This document shows positions 56,289 to 64,000 of a DNA stretch of 64,000 nt, piece by piece. The position numbers were made by a program, and so were the translations under genes. The stretch is from Trileptium ribeirensis (Eukaryota > Nematoda > Enoplea > Enoplida > Thoracostomopsidae). Positions within the stretch are counted from its first letter, which is position 1, and each line of letters opens with the position of its first letter. The stretch covers positions 1-64,000 of the forward strand of contig JASANE010028510.1 in NCBI GenBank assembly GCA_030248225.1, read 5' to 3'. The notes under the pieces were generated by a model. It was not told the DNA's origin and did no database searches. It was given only the letters and a program-made list of their open reading frames with translations.

Positions 56289-57058
56289 GTTATTTTAGAA
56301 TGGAATGATGGGGGTATGGTTGGAGGTTGTTTTTATGACGGCTATCGGTAATTAAATGGGGAAGGGATTTGTCACCAGAAGTTGTGGCGTTCGAGGTGTG
56401 GCCAGTAGAATGCCGGTGGGAAACGAAGTGATGCGTATTCCTTGTGCGTGTGCCTGTTTATTTCTAAGCGATGCGGCTCTCTTGAGCTCTGCGGCGGGAC
56501 CAGCTCTACTCACTCTGGTTTCAGCCAGTTAACCACCATAGCCGCAAGTAAAAGTGTTTATTTAACATGATCACAGATAAGGCCCTTTTCTTTAGTACCA
56601 CCAGGCTTATCTCACGCCACTGATATCACCGATAACTCTCAATCTGTTTCTGACTAGGCCACTATATACCCACGGCTTAGTTCTTTAAGCCTGAACACCT
56701 GGGTTTTATTTGGGAAATAACATTACTATAAATATTTAATACTGATACTAACGTACCTATGTGTGATATAATCTAGTTCCTACTCACGTAGCAGCCCTTC
56801 ATTTTACACCGCAGTAGGTCCTTCTTTGAAACTCTAATCCAATAAATAAAACCAAAAAATATCCAATCTCGTTGAGAATAACCCTACAGCCTTATGCTAA
56901 GCACGCAGTTCTTTGCGCGGAAATCAGTAAGAATAAACAGAAAGCGTCGAGAGCGCATTGATAGAAAATATAAGCGTCGAGAGCGCATTCTTCGCGCACC
57001 GACATCGGTGAAGATAAATCAAGACTGACATTAGAACTAAAACAAAACTTAATACATA
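56289..57058 (-). repeat. LTR copy 1 (3' LTR of the minus-strand element)
   Basis: Matches 61979-62738 over its whole length with scattered substitutions. It contains an extra internal duplication of GCGTCGAGAGCGCATT (56944 and 56975) that copy 2 lacks. On the minus strand AATAAA occurs (~56455), a possible polyadenylation signal. Confidence 0.8.
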
Positions 57059-57106
57059 CATATATATATATTAAGTTTGGAATCAGGGATATATATCAGG
57101 GGATAA

Positions 57107-57845
57107 CCGGAACCGTCCATTTAAACCGGATCCAGAACCTGGTCTTCAAAATCTATATAATATAAAACAGATGAAAGAAGAAATGCAAATACAGTGGATT
57201 TAAAATGTGCTAAAAATAACTTTTACAATAAACTTAATGCATTGGCATGACATTATTGCCTTTCTAGAACATTAAAGAGACTGAGGAAGCTAAATAATTT
57301 TAAGTACTTATCGATCAATATGTCAGTTTTTGGACCCTCAGAGCAAAAAATGCCTTCCACCATACATCCTTGCGTATATTGCATCAAAATCAATGTGCTT
57401 ATAAACGCATGGTGCGTGGAATAAACACTTTCGCTCTGTAGAAGAAACACTTTCGCTCTGTGTTATAATCTCAAGTTAATAATTATAGTTAATAGTAATA
57501 TTATAGTAATTAAGTTAATAATCTCAAGTTTCCTACAGAAGAACATGTAACAAACGTATGTGTAGAAAAAGAGGCGACTGGAGACAGAGCGAAAGTGTGT
57601 ATTCTACACTCCAAGCGTTGTAAGCACATTCAATTTGACGCAGTATACCAAATGGTGTATAGTGGAAGGCATTTTTTGCTCTGGGCGTCCAAAACCGATG
57701 TATTGATCGATCAATAAACATTATTAGCTTCCTCAGTCTGCATTTTAAATCTACTATGCCTTGATTTCTTCCTTCATCTGCTTTACTATATATAAATTTC
57801 GAACGCCAGGTTCCGGTTCCGGATTTGGTTTAAATGGACGGTTCC
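57107..57845. repeat. Imperfect inverted repeat with ~320-350 bp arms
   Basis: The left arm (about 57107-57465) and right arm (about 57533-57845) are reverse complements with moderate divergence. Both contain GGAACCGTCCATTTAAACC at the outer side, GACTGAGGAAGCTAA, GAGCAAAAAATGCCTTCCAC and ACTTTCGCTCTGT towards the centre. The ~65-base centre is itself A/T-palindromic. A transcript would fold into a long hairpin. Function unknown; a foldback-type element or an inverted duplication. Confidence 0.75.
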
Positions 57846-57949
57846 ACGGACTAGGCCGTGAAGTTTCTTAATTCCTTCCAGGTGCGCATCGATGTAGTAT
57901 CTTGATAGCACCGTCGGATCGCTATACCGTTCGTGTTCTTCTGTTCTAT

Positions 57950-60063
57950 CTATTTGGTTCCCTCTACGAATTGCTCTTTGCCTTCCGCCCATATATCTTT
58001 GGTGTTCTTTGGTTCTTTTTGATTGTTCTTCCTATGCTGTACTCCACTGTGTCTCAGAGGCTGGTTATACGTTCTTTCATTTTGTAGATTTGATTGCTTT
58101 GGTACCACTCTGTATCGGTTTTGACTTTGTTGTTTGTTCTCGCTTTGTTCCGCATTTTTCGGGATGCATTGTTCCATTCTATGGCCTAACCTTCTACAGT
58201 TGCCACACCTTGGTGGTATTCGATTCGTCCACGTTTGTTGGTTTTGCTGTTGTTGACTTGCCACCGATATTGACATTCTTTGCTGTTGTTGCCAATTCGT
58301 TTGCGGTTGCGTTGATTGCTGCGGTACTTGCACCGGGTACATCCTTGGTTGTTGTGTTTCCACTGCTTCATAATATGGTTATACCGATTGCTGATAATTT
58401 ATGCCGTTCTGTGTTGACATCACTGGTATCGGTATCGTCCACGGTTGCACGATTTGTTGCTGTTGTGGTTGGCGTACGTGTATCGATTGATTGTTGCACC
58501 GTGGTGGACGCCATTGCGTTTGCGGTCTTCGCAATCTCGGTTGCATCGCTTGTTGGCCGGTGTTCGCTCTCGTTTGGTTTGCATTCGGTTGACCCGTTCC
58601 ACTGCATTGTATTTCTATGTATCTTGGTCGTTGCTCGTTTGTACTCTGCAATTCTAGGGTCATATGTTGATCGAGGCTTTCCACCGCTTCAGCTTTCTCC
58701 ATCAATGTTGCGAAGATCTCTTCTTTCGTGACGCACAATCGCTTTCGGGTTTCATCCTTTAACCATGTGGTCAAAGCTGGCTTGAGAATTTCTTCGACGA
58801 TTGATTCGGCTATGCCTTTCATAATTAAGTGTCGAGCTGCATACACCCGTATACCATCGACGAAATCTTTGACTGTTTCCGTTTACCGTAGACTTTGCAG
58901 CTTGTTCATGTGATTCGTCGTCTTTGGTACGTCGAATCTTTCTCTGAATTTCTTTACCAATTCGTTGTAGTTCATAATTCTTTGGCTTTCTCGAGCGTCA
59001 ATACTTCTAACTATTCTTCCGCCTTCCCGTACATCTTTACTTTCAGGACTCGGAGTTTCTCTTGTTCATCGTCAATCCCATTTTGAGCCAACGCTTGTAG
59101 AGTTTTTTGCGAAACTTTTCGAAGCTGCTATCGCCTTTGTACGGTTGTAGGTTGCGTTGTCGCTCTCCATTTTAGCCAAAATTGCTTGGCCGATTGAATG
59201 TTGTGCTGCATTCGTGCTTGTGACATTTCTTTAGTCGCCACCTTGATGAGTGCTTCGATCAACTGTTGGTTCATCACCATTAAATTAACGTTTCGCCAAC
59301 AGTTACGAATAATTGTTTTTGTTCTCCACTACATGCTATTGTTTTCAGTCACTAGAGTCTTTTCGTTGCGTTGTTGTTCTTTCCTTTTTGCGCTTGATGT
59401 TCCGTTGGGTCCGTTCTTTGTTTGACCATTCTTTTGACTTTGTGAGTCCTTTCTTTCTTGAATATCTTTCTTTCCTATTTTCTTCACCGACGTGGTAGGT
59501 TCTTTCGAGCGTTTCTTAAGATTGTATAACTTTCGTCCTCCACTAGTGAGCGGTTTTTTTGCCTCTGGTTGTAGGTTGCGTTGTCGTTCTCCATTAAACC
59601 AAAATTGCTTGGCCGATTGAATGTTGTGTTGCGTTCGTTGCTTGTGGCATTTCTTTAGTCGCCAGATTGATCAATGCTTCGATCAACTGTTGGTTCATCA
59701 CCATTAAATTGTTTTGTTGGCTTTCGTGACCATTTTGGTTGGTTGTCGCCATTGCTAGTTGCGGTTGATGAAGTTGACATACCTACGGTGTCGCTGTTGC
59801 TAACGGTGCTAAAGGGTTGACCACCGAATTGTTCTAATAAACAGTACTTGGTTGTATTGCGGGGCTACTGGAGATATGCAATAGTATCCGTATACTTCGT
59901 TCACTGTTCTTCGGTTTTGGCTCCCTGAGCTCGTTGTTTGGGGCGCACCGCAATTCGTTACTATGGATTGGGCTTGCGTTTGATTGTACGTGTTCGCCAT
60001 GTGGGTTGCACCGAACTTTGCTATTGCGTGCGATATTTGTGGTAGACTCGATGCGTTCCCCAT
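57950..60063 (-). pseudogene. gag: Broken gag with CCHC knuckle
   Basis: The capsid-like C-terminal region (58846-58379) reads HLIMKGIAESIVEEILKPAL and then KEEIFATLMEKAEAVESLD. It is followed in the same frame, after one TAA (58379-58381), by a Gln-rich segment and the knuckle CGNCRRLGHRMEQC (58166-58209). Upstream to ~59300 the capsid is recognisable but split by several stops and frame changes. A segment starting MGNASSL (60063) may be an earlier part. A ~145-bp piece is duplicated (59143-59288 and 59565-59710) with Lys-rich coding-like DNA between. It would be the RNA-packaging structural protein of the minus-strand element, now non-functional as written. Confidence 0.65.
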
Positions 60064-60099
60064 TTTGCACCGATTCTTCCTTTATTTCCACCGAATAGT

Positions 60100-61570
60100 A
60101 TTTGGTTTGTATTGCATTGCTTTCGATTTGCATCGCATTGTATTGGATTCGTACCAATTTGTTCTTTATTTGCGTCGAATTGATCGTAATTTATACCAAT
60201 TTGATCGCGGTTTTAATTAGATCGGGTTTGATTCGCGTTGGAGTGCGTTCAGTTTATACCGAATCGATTGCCGTTTGTATTAAATTGATTACCGTTTGCA
60301 TTGAATCGCATTTGGTTTATATCGATTAGTTCTTTGCTGGCACCGAATTGATCGTAATTTGTATTGCATTGATCTCGATTTGGATTGAATCGTATTTGGT
60401 TTGCATCATTTGGTTGTAGTTTGCACCGTATTAATCTTTCTTTGCACCGAATCGATCGTTATTTGCATTAAATTGATCAAGGTTTGCACCGTGTTGTTCT
60501 CGGTTTACGTTGAGTCGCGTTTGGTTTGCATCGATTCGTTCTTTATGTGCACCGAATTGAAGGTAGGTTGTATCAAATTGATCGCGGTTTGGATTGAATC
60601 GCGTTTGATTTGCATCTGTTCGTTCTTTTCTTGCACCGAATTGTTGATAATTTGCACCGCCTTGGGCTCGGCTTGCATTATGTCACAGTTAGTTTGTACC
60701 GAATTCGCTATGCCTTACACCGATTTTGATCATTATATGCACCGTATTGATCTCGCCCTGTATTATATCTCTGTTGATTTGCGCCGAATTGACTTAGGTT
60801 TGCTCCGTATTCGCTTGGGTTTGCACCGATTCGATTGCGGTATTCGCTTGGGTTTGCACCGATTCGATTGCGGTTTGCACCGAATTGATTACGGTTTGTT
60901 CCGAATTGTATTTGGTTCGTGCCAATTCGTTCTGTATTTGCACCGATGTATTGGGTTCGGGACAATTCGTTCTTTATTTGAACCGAATTGATCTGGATTT
61001 GCATCGAATCGGTTTTGGTTCGCATTGATTTGCGTTTGTTTGGCACCGTATTGTATCAAATCGGTCTCGGTTAACATTGCGTCGCGTTAAATATGTACCG
61101 ATTGTGTTCAAACTTGCACCGCTTTAGTCTTGGTTTGTATCGAATCGATTTTTATTTGCATTGTATTGCGTCTGGTTTGCGTCGAATTGGTCTCGAATTC
61201 CGCGGATCGCGTTTGATTTACATTGGTTTGGATTTGATTTGCATCGAATGGATTGTAACTTCAACCGTTTTGACCTCGGTTTGTATTATATCGCATTTGG
61301 TTTGCACCGGGTCCGTTTTGAGTAGCGCCGACTTCGCTTATGCTTACATCGTATTTGTTTGGATTTGCGCCGAACTCGTTTTGATTTGCACTGATGTGAT
61401 TGTGGTTTGTATCGAATCGTGTTTGGAATACACCGATTTGGTTTTTGTTTGCACCGATTTGGTCTGGGTTTGCACCGAATTGTATTTGATTTGCACCGGT
61501 TCGGTGTTTGTATGCATCGAATTGGTTTTGGTTTGCGTCGGTTCGAATTTGATTTGCACCGACTGCTTGT
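60100..61570 (-). repeat. Degenerate ~30-33 bp repeat region encoding N/Q-rich peptides
   Basis: On the minus strand, units like AATCGGTGCAAACCAAATC recur for about 1.5 kb, giving peptides such as FGANRNQFGANRN and NSVQTQTKSVQ in changing frames. The plus strand is open for 196 and 247 codons across it, but only as the complement of the repeat. It may be an expanded, decayed N-terminal or leader region of the adjacent gag. Confidence 0.6.
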
Positions 61571-61978
61571 TCGCTTTTTTTGTTCGTACTCAGTTGCTGT
61601 TGTTGCTCTTTTCTTTTTACTTCGGTACGATTGAGTCCAGTTCTTGGATTGTATCTTCTAGTTCTTCCGTTGCGCTCAGGGTTGTCGTTGCTTCCTGTGG
61701 TTTTTCGCTAAGTAACGATTCGACGTTCTTTGGTTTCATCATCGGTTCTTTGCCGACTGTGGCGTTCTCTGAAGTGGCGTTTAATACTTTAAAATTTGAA
61801 AAGGTTTGCGTAAAACGTCCTGGTTACGTGGTCTAATAATTCCTAGTACGATACACATAGTTTCTAATTTGGCTTTTGCCTTATTTGAGACTAGAGTCAA
61901 ATTTTGGATTTCGAAAATACTAACCACTTTTATTCTATTACTATTGTTCCCCACTTTTACACGACAACGTGGTCAGCA

Positions 61979-62738
61979 TGTTATTTTAGAATGGAATGAT
62001 GGGGTAGGGCTGGAGGATTGTTTTTATGACTGCTATCGGTAATTAAATGGGGTATGGATTCGTTACGTACCAGAAGTTGTGGTGTTCGAGGTGTGGCCAG
62101 TATAATGCCGGAAGGGAACGAAGTGATGCGTATTCCTTGTGCGTGTGCCTGTTTATTTCTAAGCGATGCGAATCTCTTGAGCGCCGCGGCGGCACCAGTT
62201 CTACTCACTCTGGTTTCAAACAGTTAACCACCAAAGCCGCAAGTAAAAATGTTTATTTAAAATAATTAGAACACAGATAAGGCACAATTCTTTAGTACCA
62301 CCAGGCTTAGCTCACACCAATGATATCGCCGGTAAGTCTCATTCTATTTCTGACTAGGCCACTATATACCCACGGCTTAGTTCATTAAGCCTGAACACCT
62401 GGGTTTTATTTGGGAAATAATAGTACTATAATTATTTAATACTGATATTAACGTACCTATGTGTAATATGATCTTGCTCCTACTCACGTAGCGGCGCTTC
62501 ACTTTATACCGCATCAGGTCCTTCTTTGGAACTCCAATCCAATAAATAAAATCAGAAATATCCAAACTCGTTGAGAGTAACCCTACAGCCTTATGCTGAG
62601 CACGCAGTTCTTTGCGTGGAAATCAGTAAGAATAAACAAAAAACATAATAAAAAATATAAACGTCGAGAGCGCATTCATTGAAATCGGTGAAGACAAATC
62701 AAGACTGACATTAGAACTAAAACATAACTTAATACATA
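61979..62738 (-). repeat. LTR copy 2 (5' LTR of the minus-strand element)
   Basis: This is the partner of 56289-57058. On the minus strand it ends ..TAAAATAACA and is followed by TGCTGACCACGTTGTCG, where a primer binding site would lie (not the usual TGG start). Flanks do not show a convincing target duplication. Confidence 0.8.
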
Positions 62739-63018
62739 TGCAATGTTAGCTAATAAGCATTAAGCGAAAATATATATGTAAATTAGCTAACAATAATTGT
62801 AATAATAATTATTATTAATATTTTGTAAACATTAATAAATTTTGGAGTTTGGAAGGTTTGTGGGATGGGGGTTATGTAATAACATTTGTGAAAAAGTTGG
62901 ATTTATAGTGTTGGGATGCGGTTTTGTGTTATTTTGGGGTGGTTGGGTAGGCTTGCGCCCAGGAACCCCTTTTGTAGCCTGGGAAACGCCAACAGTAGCT
63001 TACTAAATCTTTGATAAC

Positions 63019-63876
63019 TGTTATTTTATTTCGTTTTCTTGGGGGTAGGGGTTGAATGGGGATTTTTCCTTATGTCGGCTATCGGTATTAAAAAGGGGAC
63101 GGGATTCATCACCGAGAGATTGTGCGGTTCGAGGTGTGGCCAGTAGAGAATGCCGGTTTGACCCTTGGTTCCGCGCGCGTCTTTCTTTTCGTGAGCGGTA
63201 CTAGTGCCCAATATTTCGCGATGCGGCGTCATCCTTGATCGGCTGTATTGCTAGAGTTCCAGATAAGTGGGCAACAGACACGTATATAGAATGTTTATTA
63301 CGAAGTGGTAAAATATTAGGCACTTTTATCACCGTAGATCACTTGCGGCACTATTTTTCACAGCCGTATTAAACTCGTAATACCGTTCTTCTAGCTCGTG
63401 ATGAAAAGCCGCGGCACTATTCTTAAGTACCGTATGAATTTTAGCTCACGATTGCCTTTAGATAAAATGTCAATAGCAGGTGATTGCGCACTCGGATCCC
63501 AACCACTGTACTGTTCTCTAATATTAGTTTGTTTTTAGCTCACGCGTATACTCCACCGACAATACTTGCACAATTCTCCACTAGGCTCTTGCACAGTCTG
63601 ACACCAGGTTTATGCACAGTCTGACATATAACTTTTACACACTTTGGCCACTGATTTCAATACCTTGACGGTACTTATGTAATACTTTAGCCCTTAGGTT
63701 AAGTTAAAGCTACCTAATACTTGACCTAGTCCTTAATCCTAAATAATAGCACTCTGTTTAAGTGTTATACCTGAGCGATAGTGATTAAGATTTATGTTAT
63801 CTGTTACTTTATTAAGCCCTTGTGGGTTGACACAACCCGACCCCAAACGGTTGCCAGACCACGTTATTAAAACTGT
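63019..63876 (-). repeat. Diverged third LTR of the same family
   Basis: TGTTATTTTATTTCG, then CTTATGTCGGCTATCGGTAT, GGTTCGAGGTGTGGCCAGTAG and GCGATGCGGC follow the order of the other two LTRs, with many changes. The start is clear. The end is an estimate at ..AACTGTACA. No internal sequence on its left (62739-63018) is recognisable. Confidence 0.5.
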
Positions 63877-64000
63877 ACAGTAGTGGTCGACTACTATGCA
63901 GTTGAAGTTTGCTCAATCGCAGGCCCCCGAACGGCTGACAGAGCTGGTGAGTAGGTACAAGGTACTGGAGATTGTGGTCGTTCGATGCCAAACCCCTTAC
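63877..64000. other. Window end, no assigned feature
   Basis: Less AT-rich sequence that could be internal DNA of an element continuing outside the window. Nothing can be assigned. Confidence 0.3.

Larger units (their letters stand above)
56289..62738 (-). mobile_element. Minus-strand LTR retrotransposon with gag but no pol
   Basis: Direct repeats 56289-57058 and 61979-62738 (about 770 bp) bracket 4.9 kb that encodes, on the minus strand, a long repeat region and a CCHC gag. Read on the minus strand the LTRs begin TGTATTAAG and end CTAAAATAACA. No protease, RT, RNase H or integrase is recognisable. The space where pol should lie (57059-57950) holds an inverted repeat instead. It is a decayed or non-autonomous element. 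Confidence 0.7.

Noticed and set aside
58009..58731. 240-codon plus-strand open frame with many hydrophobic stretches
   Set aside because: Antisense shadow of the Gln-rich CCHC gag; the minus strand has the recognisable zinc knuckle.
61093..61836. 247-codon plus-strand open frame rich in Leu/Cys/Ile, membrane-like
   Set aside because: It is the complement of the ~33-bp repeat on the minus strand. The hydrophobic pattern is a by-product of repeated CAAACC/GATTTG units.
1..64000. CRISPR arrays, bacterial operons and ribosome binding sites
   Set aside because: No direct repeats with unique equal spacers. Introns, LTR retrotransposons and the RNF11 gene show this is animal nuclear DNA.

Overview
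The window is animal nuclear DNA. It has intron-bearing genes with GT/AG splice sites, a recognisable RNF11-type ubiquitin-ligase gene, and dense LTR retrotransposons, MITE-like elements and tRNA-like SINE candidates. I cannot name the species. The AT-rich flanks and retroelement load suit an invertebrate (flatworm or other lophotrochozoan is a guess only). About 60% of the window is retroelement sequence.

Region 1 (1-35460): a Ty3/gypsy family with exceptionally long LTRs (about 5.2-5.6 kb). Order: a truncated LTR in reverse orientation (1-3337), an AT-rich spacer (3338-6443), LTR1 (6444-~12056), internal region A (~12057-19006), LTR2 (19007-~24237), internal region B (~24238-31494) and LTR3 (31495-35153, truncated). 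LTR3 is fused to a diverged relic of the same LTR (35154-~35460). The tandem period is about 12.5 kb. Each internal region has a ~890-codon gag reading frame (capsid-like region, one CCHC knuckle, Tyr/Arg/Asn-rich tail, duplicated C-terminal motifs; stopped early in A), an aspartic protease, an RT split by a shared -1 break at GGGTTTT, RNase H, a ~200-residue Pro/Thr-rich linker, and only the zinc-binding head of integrase. No DDE integrase core is visible in either copy, so both look dependent on a helper element. The LTRs carry a conserved TATA promoter about 1.56 kb in and several hairpins that persist between diverged copies.

Region 2 (35460-48475): mostly AT-rich non-coding DNA. It holds a 3 x 136 bp minisatellite, a ~170-190 bp direct duplication, a ~1.9 kb TIR element with hAT-like ends, two tentative small multi-exon genes (39777-40208 minus; 45307-46952 plus) and tRNA-derived SINE candidates.

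Region 3 (48475-53950, minus): a three-exon RNF11 orthologue. It keeps the MGNC lipidation signal, the EEEQI..AQRI..IQHLP block and the RING-H2 domain, has a ~140-residue C-terminal extension, and shows no PPxY motif. A 211 bp MITE with 8-bp target duplications and a SINE-like fragment lie in intron 1.

Region 4 (53950-64000): older retroelement debris. First come the end of an LTR, a primer-binding-site candidate and a gag-like coiled segment (plus strand). Then comes a minus-strand element with ~770 bp LTRs at 56289-57058 and 61979-62738. Its inside holds a broken CCHC gag, a ~1.5 kb degenerate N/Q-type repeat and a ~350 bp-arm inverted repeat, but no pol. A diverged third LTR starts near 63019.

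All calls come from reading the sequence. Percent identities are estimates by eye.
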